From the NCBI GenBank assembly GCA_010909165.1, contig MU008178.1, positions 961,869 through 1,025,868 on the forward strand: 64,000 nt of DNA. Reading direction: 5' to 3'. The position numbers and the translations under genes are program-made. The notes under the pieces were generated by a model. That model was not told the origin of the DNA. It saw only the letters and a program-made list of their open reading frames with translations, and searched no databases. The stretch comes from Anthoceros angustus (lineage: Eukaryota > Streptophyta > Anthocerotopsida > Anthocerotales > Anthocerotaceae). Shown here in pieces: positions 50,140-62,400 of the stretch. Numbering within the stretch: position 1 is the stretch's first letter; each line of letters begins with the position of its first letter.

Positions 50140-51500
50140 GATTCACCTCCTGCTGCCCTGCACTTCCCTTCCCAGGCACCCAGGCTTCCAATCTCCTGCG
50201 AAAGAGAGATCCCGCGGTCGAACCGGATCCGCCTTTCTATCTACCCCCTGGGCCTCCAGGCCTCCCAAGAGATGGACCACAGAGAGATTGGGATCAGGAG
50301 GCAGAAAGAGAGTGGATCACATTTTGGGTTTTTGCAAGAGATTGAGAAATTGCGTTGAGACGACGAGGATTTTTGTGCTCAGTCGGTAAGGCAGCTTGTG
50401 GGACCGTTGGAGATGGGCAAAAGCAGTGGCCGGTGTTGTCGCCTGGCCTGCCTGACACTGGAGCGCCACAAACCGAAGTTACTGGCCTCCTTGTCGAGAT
50501 AGCGTTCCAGGTATAAGTCCGCACCACGTGTTTGGCCTACAAATGCTACATGGATCTTTCTCATCCTTTTCCGTTTTTCCTCTCTCCGTATCACTCGTCT
50601 TTGGATCGTTTCCTTCGTTCCCGCACCACTACCTGATGTGCTTTGTCACATTTGAAGCCCCACCAAACTGAAGCAACGAACTCGTTATTCTCAAAACGCA
50701 CAAGCGCCGAACGTCAATCAACCCACGGCCAAATTAAAGAGATATTAGTAAAAGGAAAACCAGATTTAAATACCTAGTTAGGAAAGGACATGGTTTTATT
50801 TAAGTGAATTCGGAGACTTCAAAGATATGTCAAAGTAGACATCAAAGTCCCACACTGGGAATTTGATCTGGAGTAACCGCGAAAGACGTAATTAAACTGG
50901 GCGCTTCGTTCTTCAAAAAAATAGGGCCTTAATAATGCCATATCTTCTAGCAAGCGCATGCAAAGTGGTGTGTTTAATGTTTGTGCCCGTGGACCCTCTT
51001 CGCAAGACTCTCAATTTGCAGTCAACTTCCCAAGTGGTGTCGTCCAATAGTTTAAACATGGTATTGTACAAGTCGGGTGAGACTCGGCTTTCCTCTCCGG
51101 CTGAAGTAGACGCCTCCCCAACACCTCATGGAGGCTGTAAGCACTTCCCATACCTCCACACCCTTGGTGATTGACCCACCACCTTGCCCTTGCCCATGCT
51201 GTCCGCTGCAATTGCCGCTCCGTCGACCGCACCGCCACATCTCTAGACTCCCCAACGTGTCACCTATATGCTGCCGGTTATCGAGCAGGATATCTTCACT
51301 TCTCGTGTGGCTTCCACCACTTGCTGTCCTCCTGTCGTCCATGGCTTTCTCTATTGCCAAGCCTTTGCCCCTCCTTCGGCTCTACCGGCCCTTGAATCCC
51401 TCTACCCACTACTAGGAAAAGGATACATTTACCACAAACATTACTATGGTTTTTACAACGGACATTACTACTTTTGTAGTAAAACACCAATAATAAACAC
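50140..51500. other. GapB upstream region and unrecognised DNA
   Basis: 50140 to about 50400 is the likely GapB 5' UTR and promoter on the minus strand. The rest has short frames on both strands (for example 50935-51174) with no known motif. Confidence 0.4.
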
Positions 51501-51504
51501 AAAT

Positions 51505-54430
51505 CGTTAGCGTTAGCATTAGCGTTAGCCACGCCCATCCACCCATCGTCTAAGACATTATTTTTAAGGACGGCATCAATGACCTTGTCATCGTATGCAT
51601 TGGTTGGATAACTTGCCTCAACCAACAGGTTCCACACATTAACAGCCTTGTCAATCTCCCCCTATGAATTAACCTGCAGACCCAAAGCAGGACTTGTTAT
51701 TTTGGAATTTATCCAAAATGCTCGCAGCTCCACCAGCCAGTTTCCGTGATTGGTGCCAACAGCTTTGATCTCATCCACATTTAGCTCCCTCTCAAACATT
51801 CCTCTAAACGTGTCCAAAACCCACGCCGCCGCCCCCATGCCCAAAGCAGGAGTAGGTATTGCTCCCCTTATCCTTCACCCTCTTCATGGCAGCAACTTTT
51901 TGCTGGCTAGGGGCTACAATGCCATCCATCTTCTTCTTCTTCTCCCTCAAAAACACCTTCCAATACTCTGGCTTTACACTTTTTAGAACATAGCTTGGAT
52001 TTCCAAAAAAATTCCGGGCCTCCTTTCCCACATTGTTCCGCCAATGAGTTGATGAGTGCGCCTGATAGCCAGAGGTGCACATCTATGTGGACTTCATTCG
52101 TCCAGCATGTGAAGCATGTGCCCAAAGTGCAATTTGATGCTGATCATGTGAGCTCAATCCCCGTTCAGGCTAATCGGACACCCTTGCCTCAAGCCCTTGC
52201 AGATGAAGAGCCTGCCGGCGATTGTTTGAAGCATGGTGAACATGAGCATGAATCTATTGAAGCAAATGGTGGGAGAAGCAGCAGCCAGATGCACTTAGTA
52301 TGTCTAGGCCACCCGCCAAGGCAAGGAGTGGACTTTTGGCCAGGGTGGATAAGTTAGGCTATAATGAGGGAGTCTTTGGCAAGAGTGCTAATCCCACTCA
52401 AAGGCATGAAAAATCGAGGCCTGAATGACTTGGAAAATCGAGGCCTGAAAAGCCTGAAAAATTGAGGCTTGAATGGCCGGGAAAATCTAGGCCTAGAAAG
52501 TCGCCACGTTTCATGCCTGAAAAATCCAAGCTTGAATGGCTTGAAAATTTCAAGCCTAAACAATCCAAGCTTGAATGGCTTGAAAAATCCAAGCCTTAAC
52601 AATCCAAGCTTGAATGGCCTGAAAAATCCACGCCACAATGTGAACCAGGCTTGAACACAAGTGGGGTACACAACAGCAAAATTAAAAGCTTACTGGCCGG
52701 ATGGAGGTGTTCTAGAAGCACCTCTTGTTCTAGATCGGGCTTCCTTTTCCGCTTGGTACCCCTTGGGCCCTTCTTGTCGGTAATACGACATTCTTCTGGA
52801 ATACACAGTTCACTGCATTATGAGGAAGATAATAATCTTCCAGCACACCATCTAGAAGGGCACTGTCTGCAGCGTGGTTGGAAATAGGCGCCACTAAAGA
52901 CAATTTAGGGCCTGCGCTTTTCTTTGACTATGGTGCTGCTAATGTGAAGGATTCATCTATCGGGACTCCCCCAGCTTTTTGCCAATGAAGGATAGGGTGC
53001 ATTTTACCATCCGCTGGCTCTGCAATCCTCTCATTTGTGTTTTCTCGAGTTAAACTGAAAAACTCTTATCGTTAGAGCTCTGCACTGTAGCCGCCTAATC
53101 TTCTCCTGCCACCACCAGAACATCATGGTTAGTCGCCAGAGTCACCTCGCCAAATCCCGACCGTTCTGCAGCACTAGTTGTATACAGTCCATGTGAAACC
53201 TTGTTGCTCACATCCGCCGCGCAAGACCCTAGGCGAGGAGTTGTGACACGTCATCCGTAGTGCCCCATATTTGGGGCCACAACGTTGACCTTAACCTTCA
53301 CACGCTGGCGCCCTTCCTAGTCGATCTCGCTATCGGAGGACACATGCGTTTTCTCGACAAACTCCTCATCGGAACACATTTCCTTACCCACAGAGATTCG
53401 GCACCCTTCCACACCTTATGATTCCGAGGATGTAGCGGCTGCTATTGCAGGAACTGTGCTGCTTGTGCATAGTTCCTGCAATAGCAGCCTCCTCGTTTAA
53501 GTCCTCGGCCCCATCCGGGTTTGCACACTCGGTCGCTGCTGATGCCCTAACACTGGCGGCATGGGTCGCGGGGCCTTCGCCACGTTTGGGCAACGATTTG
53601 CCACGCCTGGACCTCCCAGCGCCATCCTGACCATAGCATCCAAGCAAGCTCTTTCCTCTGCCCCGCCCGCTGGGTGCATCTGCCTCGATCGCCCGTCCTT
53701 GTGCTAAGTTGTCGCACCCGGAAGCTGTCTCAGGTCATGCACACACGGCCCCCTCGTCGTCAGTAGCATCATCCGCCTTCGGGGCCTAGGTCCGGGACTT
53801 CCTCACGTGAGTCCACTTACCTCTAAGGGCTTGGGCGCCCGGCCCAAAAATCGACTTGGCACCCCCAAATTCTTATTCTTCATAGACAACATTGGGTGTG
53901 ATGCATTTCTTCCTAGCAAGACAGCATTGACCATTGCATCTACCGCGCACAAAGCTGCCATTGCTAAGTGCCTGGTCTCCAAGTCCTTCTCGGCATGGAG
54001 CTCCATCTTCTATTACTCCCATCGCTGGCTATGAGAAACAAGAGCCTGAAGAGGACGACACGCAAATAGACGCAAACTGTGTGTTGGCCGGCCAATGCCG
54101 GCCAAATGGACTTACCCTTGTCTCTCACCACGCTTGCTGAGGTGTACTTCCTGCAGCTTGGACTTCTATTGCCAAACAATCAAGAGTGACATAGGATGAC
54201 CGGTGGATTGCTAACAGGGCTGTGAATAGTGAGATGACAACAATGTTTACTAGGAAGACGGGTTTGTCCAAAGACAAAGTGTCTTCCTAGGCCGCGGTGT
54301 GAAACCCCAGCGGGATATGACGAGCCCATAGTCCAGTCTTCCCGCTCAAAGCAATGGTAGGAATTTCTTCCAATCTCTAATTGCCACGCCACCTGGTGGC
54401 GGATATCTGCCGTGCGATTTTCTTCCATCC
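51505..54430 (-). pseudogene. Degenerate minus-strand coding remnants, family unknown
   Basis: Several minus-strand frames look protein-like but are broken. At 51804-52082: NPSYVLKSVKPEYWKVFLRE, KKKKMDGIVAPSQQK. At 51662-51844: FRGMFERELNVDEIKAVGTN, HGNWLVELRAFW. At 53803-54006: AEKDLETRHLAMAALCAVDA. At 54180-54428: IRHQVAWQLEIGRNSYHCFE. A gttagc repeat (51506-51530) and a 39-bp tandem array interrupt the region. It is probably a decayed transposon or gene cluster. I found no diagnostic domain, so function is not assigned. Confidence 0.3.
52523..52640 (+). repeat. 39-bp tandem repeat, three copies in a wider degenerate array
   Basis: The unit aatccaagcttgaatggc... begins at 52523, 52562 and 52601, exactly 39 bp apart, each with an aagctt site. 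Looser related units (gaaaaatcgaggcctgaa) extend left to about 52400. Both strands stay open through it, giving proline/leucine-rich or asparagine-rich nonsense frames, as expected from a 39-bp (13-codon) period. Confidence 0.88.
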
Positions 54431-54689
54431 TGTTTTCCCTCTAGTGGGGATGGGACTCAAACTCCAAAAATATCTTGGTAAATTAGCACATTAGGGTGAA
54501 AGCATGATTTGGTGGTACACTTGGTTACTATTGAGAGATGAGAGAGAGTCAAAGTTTCATTAAATTAATATTTTACGTTTTATATTTACCTATATTTTTA
54601 TTTCATTATAATGAAATAAAAATAGTCAACTATAAATAGTTGACTTTTTTTTATCTTTCTTTTAACTTATCTATTTTTTACTTGTTTTG

Positions 54690-55720
54690 AGGTCAGAGAC
54701 CCTTACCTCCGGCCTCACGCCCTCTGCTTCCTCCTCCCGCCTCCACTCGCTTACATGTGCGTCACGGAACTTGACTTTGGTCTTGGTCACGCCCTCTCAC
54801 TCTGCTGGAGGCCCTCTGCCTGCTGCTGAGGCCCTCTCTGCAGTCTTGGAGGCCCTCTGCTGCTGGTGCTGGAGGCCCTCTGCTGCTGCTAGTCACGCCC
54901 TCTGCTTTCTGCTGGTCTGCCTCTGCACTCTGCTGGTCACGCCTCTGCTACTGCTGCTGGTCCTGCCCTCTTCTGCTGCTGCTGCTGGAGGCCCTCTGCT
55001 CCTACTGCGAGTCCTACCCTCTGCTACCGCTGGTGCTCATGCCCTTTCTTCTTTGTTCTTTGTTCCTACCCTTTGTTCTTCTTGCTTGTCACCCTATCTT
55101 TGCTGCTTCTGGAGGCCTTCTCTGACTCTGCGAGTCCTACCCTCTGCTACTGGTGCTCACCTATGTTCTTTGCTACAAATTTTATTCCTTGGGAGAAGGA
55201 CGTCATTGGAGCCTGAAGGCCGAGAGCTTGGGAAGCTTGGGAGCTTGGGAGCTTGGGAGCTTGCTGGTGTTGGTGCTCCTGCCCTCTGCTGGTGCTGCTC
55301 CTCCTGCTCCTGCCCTCTGCTGGTGCTGCTCATCTTGCCCTTTGTTGGTGTTGCTGCTCCTGCACTGTGCTAGTGTTGGTGTTGCTGCTCATGCACTGTG
55401 CTAGTGTTGGTCTTGCTCTCGCCTTTGTGCTAGTGTTGGTGTTCTTTGCTCACCTTTGTGCTAGTGTTAGTGTTCTTTGCTCTTACCTTGTGCTAGTGTT
55501 GGTGTTCTTGCTCATGCCGTGCTAGTGTTGGTCTTCTTGCTCTCGCCTTTGTGCTAGTGTTGGTGTTCTTTGCTCATGCACCTTTGCTAGTGTTGGTGTT
55601 GCTGCTCTTGCACTCTGCTAGTGCTGGTGCTGCTGCTCCTGCACTCTGCTAGTGTTGGTGCTATCAGCTGCTCCTGCCCTCAACTGTTGTTGTGCTCTTG
55701 CCCTCTACGGGGTGCTCACA
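54690..55720 (+). repeat. Low-complexity minisatellite rich in ctgctg / gctagtgttggt units
   Basis: The left half is a degenerate array of ctctgctgctggtgctc-type units; the right half is built on tgctagtgttggtgtt separated by ttgctc. The resulting leucine/valine/alanine frames (54687-55373 and overlaps) are products of the repeat and not proteins. The region is preceded by a long T-rich stretch (54560-54680). Confidence 0.8.
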
Positions 55721-55799
55721 AGAGCTAAAGCATGCTAGTTTTTGCTTAGTTTGTGAAGCATGCTGGTTTGTGCTTTTCTTAATCTGTTGCTAAAGCTTT

Positions 55800-56215
55800 T
55801 CATTGCAGCTATTGTGGCTTGAATCAGCAGCAGGTTCATCTACCACTGCTGCTGCTACCGCGGGCCATTTAGGTCAACATCAAGGACAAGGTGCTGGGAT
55901 GTCTGCATCTATTTATAGTGACATGGTGGCGTCTGATGAGGAGATTGTAGGAATGAAATGGAATCGGAAGCGTGCTTTGAAGAATGCTGTGACTCGATAA
56001 GCCAGTGTGACGAAAGCCTTGGAGGACGTACCCAAGTGGAAACACTCGACTTGGTGTTGGAACACTGGAGACTTTGTCCTGTGAGAGGAAGGGGTGGGGT
56101 TGAAGGAGGCAGTGGGAGGCCGATCGTCTTTGACCTCTTTGAAGGTACGGGCCAGGCTTACGGTGGAAAGGATGCATCATCATGACACTAATCTCTGCAC
56201 TTGGGTTTAGCGTAT
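55800..56215 (+). other. Short protein-like frames, unrecognised
   Basis: Frames 55803-56000 and 55958-56185 overlap and contain stretches such as TKALEDVPKWKHSTWCW that look coding but are broken by stops. They may be a transposon fragment or an exon. I cannot assign them. Confidence 0.25.
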
Positions 56216-56232
56216 GATTAGCATTAATTAAT

Positions 56233-56262
56233 CTAATTACTTATCTTTACGTAAGTAATTAG
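56233..56262. repeat. Short perfect inverted repeat
   Basis: ctaattactta pairs with taagtaattag across an 8-nt loop, inside an AT-rich stretch that repeats attaattaatct on both sides. Confidence 0.8.
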
Positions 56263-56326
56263 TATTAATTAATCTAAAGCACTTATGTTAATTAAGCATT
56301 AATTAGTGTTAATCAAACATGGTTAG

Positions 56327-56474
56327 CAATAGCTAAGTGGATAAGCTCAAGTAATATGCTTTGGCATATTTCTTGCATATTATAGTGTATCCTTAGGATA
56401 CAATAGCTAAGTGGATAAGCTCAGGTAATATGCTTTAGCATATTTCTTGCATATTATAGTGTATTCTTAGGATA
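56327..56474 (+). repeat. 74-bp direct tandem repeat, two copies
   Basis: The unit caatagctaagtggataagc...ccttaggata occurs at 56327 and 56401 with a few changes. A TATA-like tagtatatatag follows at about 56533, so this could be a promoter or LTR region for the frame that starts at 56791. Confidence 0.85.
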
Positions 56475-56790
56475 TTTCCGGCATATGCTGATGCCAATAC
56501 GATATCTTAGGAATATGCTTATGCCAAGGGCTAGTATATATAGACCCTTTCACAGAGGACAAGCTCAGATCATAGTTTGTCCTCTAGATATGCAATGCAA
56601 AGGTGTTGTGAGGAGGCCAAAGCTATGACTCCGAGAGCAATGTGTGAGGAATTTGTATGTTTTTCTCATGGAGAGAGTGTGTTTGTGCCACGATATGCGA
56701 GCTACTCCCTCCTGTTGTTATTGGTTTGCACCTATATCTGCGTATTAGATTTGTTTTGCTTGGTTGTCTGTTGAGAAAGTGCTCATAAAA

Positions 56791-57369
56791 ATGCAAATGC
56801 TAACCTCGTTCAACAGATCTCAAAAGTTTTCAGAGAAGGAGTGGCGGTACATCGATGACCTGATGTTCCATATTTACGGTGACCAAGCTAGTGGTGGTGG
56901 CCAAAAAATCCCGAGGTTGATGGCCTTGGGCATCCTTGTGGAGAAAAAAATGCATAAGGCTGTAACCTGCTTAGCCTTCAAACAGGAAACAAATGGGAGG
57001 AAAGCCTTGAAGGAGGAGAAGAAGAAGGGTCACGCAGGGGAGAAGGAGAAGAAAGTGGATGTCCAGTTGGAGGAGACCCCTGATTCACAAGGCCTTATAA
57101 TAAGGTCACACAATAAGGGGAAAGGTAAGAGGGCTTTGATTGAGCTTGTGTCTTCAGACTCTGAGGACATCGATGAGGAGGTGAGACAGGGCGACGCTGG
57201 TACGGAGCAAGAGCAGGAGGACATGCTTGCCAAGGAGCGTGAGGAAGAGCTTATTCCTGAAAAGGAGGTGGAGAACACTATGGAGGATAGAGAAGAGGAG
57301 GCAGGGGCAAAGTCAGGTGGGTCTTTTTCTCGTTTCAGTTGGTTGATTGTTGTGAAATGTTTTTTGTGA
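56791..57369 (+). CDS. Hypothetical charged protein (192 aa)
   Basis: From the first in-frame ATG the protein begins MQMLTSFNRSQKFSEKEWRY and soon becomes highly charged, with Lys/Glu-rich blocks (KALKEEKKKGHAGEKEKK) and an acidic central part (SSDSEDIDEEVRQ), then a Glu-rich coiled-coil-like stretch. No catalytic or binding motif is visible. It may be a transposon-encoded gag-like or nuclear protein. The nearby minus-strand retroelement fragment supports the first idea weakly. The end could be an exon, because the last codons (after AKSGGSFS) turn hydrophobic, as intron sequence would. Confidence 0.4.
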   Translation: MQMLTSFNRSQKFSEKEWRYIDDLMFHIYGDQASGGGQKIPRLMALGILVEKKMHKAVTCLAFKQETNGRKALKEEKKKGHAGEKEKKVDVQLEETPDSQGLIIRSHNKGKGKRALIELVSSDSEDIDEEVRQGDAGTEQEQEDMLAKEREEELIPEKEVENTMEDREEEAGAKSGGSFSRFSWLIVVKCFL

Positions 57370-57838
57370 TATGTTTGAGCTTGATCCTTGACATGAATAG
57401 CCTTGTGTGCTAGAGCCTTGACACCCACATCCTTATGTGTTAGACCTGAACAAGTGAATGCATGGCCTTGAGCAGTCCTAGCAATGAGTGCTGTGTGTGA
57501 CTGCGGTCTGTGTTAGATGATTGGTCCAGATGTTTGTCTATATGCTCTAAAATTACTTGAGCTTCTTGGTCTGGCTGTGAACTTGGTGGTGTAGCTTCTT
57601 GAGCTTATGGTAGCTTCTTAAACTTGGTAGTACAGTTTCATGAGCTTATAAGCTGATGCCTCCAAAGAGTTCCACCAGCACTATGTCGTCTTCACGAGGT
57701 CGGCATGTGATTACTTGGGTTTAAGTCACAAACAGGCTCAACCTTAGGCAAGAACTTACAGGAGTTCTCCGGGCTCATAGGACACTAGTCCTCTTGCACC
57801 GTCCTGCACCGCTTTTGCACGGCTCATTGCTGCAGTCA
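57370..57838. other. No recognisable feature
   Basis: Short imperfect repeats of cttgagcttatggtagcttctt are seen at about 57590-57650. Otherwise nothing can be supported. Confidence 0.4.
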
Positions 57839-58708
57839 CTAGCTCCATCCTGCTGACTGAAGAAGCTTCTCTGAAGGTGGTTGCAACCCTAGCTTGTCTT
57901 CATCCTCCTCGTCAATATCCTCCCTTAGGTCGGCTACGGTTAGACACACACCAAGAGGTTCAAGCAGGTATGGCGTGTCCATCACCACGGCCCCAAACAC
58001 TGGGTAGACGCTATTGGCCATGAGGTTCTTATGATCCTTGCCATGCAGCTGCAGAGGGATGCGAGCAATCCGTTCATCAGTTTTGCTCCAGCATCTCTAG
58101 CCTGGTCGATAGTAGATTGTCTCCGTCCACAAATCCGCCATCACTCCAGGTTTGTACAAAGCGTCCGCTCCTAGCAAGACATCAAATGTGTCTGCATTAG
58201 TGACCAAGCAATGTACCTCAACAAAGGTGAAGTCAGCTATTCTTGGTTTGAATGAAACTTTCAGCTTGTACCTCGTCACCTCCAACATATACTCTGGGGT
58301 CCCAGCTGCGGTCTGGATCCTCCACTTGGTTTCCTTCAACCTGTCTTGGTGGAGACCCAACGCTTCCTTCCCTCTTCTTCTAACAATCATCGACTGTGCT
58401 CCGGTGTCAATCAACACCAACCTTGGTGCGAATCCATTGATTTCAATGTGCATCTCCCGATTGTTGACCAAAACCACCCCTGCTCGTGCAACATTCCGCT
58501 TCTCCACATAAATGCTTGGCTCAGAGGTCAACAATAACATCATTGTTTTCTGCTGTAGCACATCGTGGACACTTGCTTCGTCTTCAAGAATTGTAGATCG
58601 CAAGGTTAGTCCCCTTTGGCACGGTGCCAATGGTTGGTTCTTTCCCTTTTTCGTTGTGAGGTCGATGGGTTTTTCCATCTTTACATAAAGTCTCCACATT
58701 CTCTCCAC
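57839..58708 (-). pseudogene. Retroelement aspartic protease fragment with one in-frame stop
   Basis: The minus-strand frame 58708-58097 contains a retropepsin-like domain: MHIEINGFAPRLVLIDTGAQ followed by SMIV (active-site D-T-G-A), a flap-like segment WRIQTAAGTPEYMLEVTRYK and DTFDVLLGADALYKPGVMAD. After a single TAG (58097-58099) the same frame goes on with RIARIPLQLHGKDHKNLMAN and an acidic tail to 57839. No RT, RNase H or integrase follows, so this is a fragment of an LTR retroelement (protease kept, later pol lost). Upstream Lys-rich sequence may be the end of gag. Confidence 0.7.
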
Positions 58709-59456
58709 GTTCCCCCTCCCCCCTTCTGATCTGGCTTGAAGCTACATGCACGATCGTTGGTAACAGGATCCATTCAATAGGTTACTTTACGCAAACGCCC
58801 ATCAGGAGCCCTGTTTGCCGACCTTGGCCTTGACGTGGAGGACGAGGACAGGTGTGAAGGGAAGGGCTATCGCAGGAGGTGGCACACGATGGCCGTGTGC
58901 TTCATTCCTCCTTTCCAGCAAGGGTGCTGGCTACAGGTGCCATCCTCAATTTGTGACTGGAGACGCAAGGGATGTTCCGTTTTGCGGCTTGGGATGTTAG
59001 AGTGTCTCCGTCCAGGTTTGATCCCTGGCCAGACATCGCTCGGCATAGCAAGCCGTTTTTGTGATCTCGGAAGCACATGCTGGATGCTGTCGGAGTGGAC
59101 ATGAGAGTCTATCATCAGGTGCTAGTGCCTCCCAGCGGAGTGGAGTCAATGGCTGCTGTGGGAACACAGCCTTCAACATTGACACTGAGATTGTGGCTGC
59201 TTAGTTGTCCACGCCATCCCGACTTCAGGCACACTAGGGCGAAGGATACTTGCAGGCCTACTTGGATTCTTCTCCATCCAGCCTTGCCGGATGCTCCGCT
59301 GCGCGCTGGGGTGAGACCTTTTCACGGCCTCGCCTGCGAGACTTCAGAGAATGAGCAGTAATCTATCCCCCATATGTGTCTAGCTTAGTAGCCAAAACGC
59401 AATGTGGTTTATGGGGATTTTATCTGGTGGTACTCTGTACTGATATGTAGCTTGGT
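58709..59456 (+). promoter_or_regulatory. Upstream region of the PPR gene
   Basis: Several unrelated short frames occur. The most likely content is promoter and 5' UTR, possibly a 5' exon of the PPR gene, because a splice-acceptor-like tgttttcag lies at 59465-59473, within the first codons of the long frame. Confidence 0.35.
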
Positions 59457-62400
59457 ATGCGGGGTGTTTTCAGGATATCATGCCAAGTAGAGAACCTGTG
59501 CAAGGAGGGACTGTTAGACAAGGCACTGGCTGCCCTGCAATGCATGGACCAGCAGGGTTGTGTGCCTTCTGTGCATCTTTATAAGATACTCCTGCAGCTG
59601 TGCATGAAGAAGAAGGCCCTTGCTGAGGCTAAGCAGATATATTCCCATTTTGCAAATCATGGACGGGATTCAACCAGGTTCTTAAGTGATCTTGCGGTGA
59701 CCACATTGGTGAAATGTGGGGGCCTTGCTGATGGACTCCAGTTATTTCGAAGCCTTGCACGTCGAACTGTCTACTCTTGGACAGCCATTATCTCAGGGTA
59801 CATGAATGCTGGATTTTGTCGGGAGGCGGTCTTATGCTATGAGCAAATGCAGCAGGAAGGTGTGAACCCTGACAAATACACATTTGTCAGCCTACTCAAG
59901 GCGTGCAGCAGGTTAGAAGACTTACAAGAGGGCAAGCGTATCCATGCAGATGCCGTGAGATATGGGTATGACTCAGATGTGTTCGTCGGAAGCACCTTGG
60001 TGACCATGTATTCAAGCTGTGGGAGCATGGTGGATGCAGAACAAGTGTTTGACAAATTGTCCCAGCAAGATGTTGTGTCATGGACCACCATGATTGCCGC
60101 ATATGCTCAGCATGGTCAAGGAGAAAAAGCGTTGCAGACTTATTGGAGGATGCAAGAGGAAGGGGTTAGGCCCAACGCCTGGACGTGTGTCAGTGCTCTC
60201 CAAGCTTGTGGTGCCCTTGCGGAGAAGGAACAAAGTGCTGTTGTAGACGGACAGAATGTTAAATTGGAGTTTCTGCAGAACGTCAAAGGCATTCATGCTG
60301 AAGCTGCCGGGAGGGGTTTTGTGAGTGATGTATTTGTGGGTAGCACTTTGGTTAGGATGTATGCAAAGTGTGGGGGCATAATGGATGCTGAGTTTGTATT
60401 TCATCAGTTGTGCAAGCGTGATGTAGTTTTATGGACTGTGATGCTTGCAGCATACGCTCAGCAGGGACAGGGTGCAAAGGCACTGCACATTTTTCGGCAA
60501 ATGCAAGACGAAGGGGTCATGCCAGATGCTCAGACCTTTGGCAGCATTCTCCAAGCATGTGCCGTGATTGCAGAGCAAGAGGAAAGTGCATATGTGGACG
60601 GGTCATATGTGAAGACGGAGTCACTTCAGATAGGGAAGGAAGTTCATGCTGAAGCTGCAAGCATGAATTTCGACTCAGATGCATTTGTCGGTATGACATT
60701 GGTTAACATGTATACAAAGTGTGGCAGCATCAGGGACGCACAGCAGGTGTTTGACAAGCTGTCTCAGCGGGATGTGGTGTCATCGACTGCAATGATTGCA
60801 GCATACGCTCAGCATGACCAAGGACGAAAGGCCTTGCAGATTTATTGCAGAATGCAAGAGGACGGGGTCAGACCAGATACATGGACCTTTGTCAGTGCTC
60901 TCCAGGCTTGTGGCATCCTTGCTGAAAAAGAGGGACATGCCATTGTGGACGGTAGACATGTGCACGTGGAGTGTTTGCAGAAGGGGAAGAGTATTCATGC
61001 AGAGACTGTTAGGAGGGGTCTAGAATCAGATCCATTTGTAGGGAACACATTAGTTAGTATATACGCAAAATGTGGGAGCATGAAGGATGTAGAATACGTG
61101 TTTCTTGAATTATCTCACCGAGACAGGGTATCATGGAATGCAATGCTCACAGCATACATTCTACAGGACCAAGGTGAGGAGTGCTTACAGATCTATGAGG
61201 ATATGCAAGCAGAAGGCATCAGACCTGATGCCCGCACATTTGTTAGTGTTCTCCAAGCATATGGAATCCTGTCCGAGAAGGAGGAGGCTACACTGCTCGA
61301 TGGGCAGAATGTCAGGGTGGGCATGCTACAGAAGGGGAAGATATTGCATGCTGAGGCAGCGGGCAGAGGTTTCGGATCAGACATTTTCATTGCTAGCAGT
61401 TTGGTTAACCTTTATGGAAGATGTGGGAGCATCAAGAACGCAGAGCAGGTGTTTGATGGTTTGTCTGAGCGTAATGTAGTGTCATGGACAGCAATGCTCA
61501 CAGCATATGCTCATCAAGACAAAGGGGAAGAAGGATTGCACATTTATGAGCAGATGCGAGAGGCACAGGTCAGGCCGGATGCTCATACGTTTGTGGCTGC
61601 TCTCCAAGCATGTGGCAGTGTTGCGGAAGTAGAAAGCAGTGCACTTGTGGATGGTCAAAACATCAAAGTGGAGTCCCTGCTCAGGGGAAAGGACATACAT
61701 GCAGGAGCTGCAAGTATGGGCTTTGAATCAGATGTCTTTGTTGGTAGCACTTTGGTCAGCATGTATGCAAAGTGTGGGAGCATCAAGGATGCAGAGCAGG
61801 TGTTTGACAGATTATCCCAGCGCAACGTGGTCTCATGGACTGCGATGATTGCCGCATGTGCGCAGCAGGGACAAGGAGAAAGGGCTTTGCAACTATTTGC
61901 CCAGATGCCAACAGAAGGTATAGAACCAAATGAGGCTACATTTCTCGCTGTCCTAGAAGCTTGTGGCACTACAGGGGCATTGAACGTCTGCCGGCAGACA
62001 CACCGTATTATTTTGGAGAGAGGGCTTGAGCACAGTCCTTTCGTGGGGAACAGTCTAGTTCATGCGTTTAGCAAATGCGGAAGCATGCAGGAGGCTCAGG
62101 AAGTTTTCGACTCACTCTCTGACCCCGATGTGGTGTCATGGAATGCGCTGATCGGTGGCTATGCCCGCAATGGAGGTGTGGAGAACAGTTTAAGATGCTA
62201 CGAGGACATGCATCTGGCAGCTGTGAAACCAGACAGATACACATTCATAGCCCTGCTTTCCGCCTGCAGTCATGCCGGGATGGTGGACAAGGGATTGGAA
62301 TACTTCGAAGCCATGAGCAGAGAGCACGGCATTCCTGCCGAGCTGGAGCACTATGTCTGTATTATGGACCTCGTGGCTCGAGCCGGACTGTTCAGCAAGG

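Noticed and set aside
54687-55525. Leucine/valine-rich frames (228 aa, 90 aa)
   Set aside because: They are translations of a ctgctg/gctagtgttggt minisatellite; all frames look equally repetitive.
55803-56185. Gene for a small protein with a chromatin or methyltransferase motif
   Set aside because: Two overlapping short frames are needed and stops intervene; no domain could be supported.
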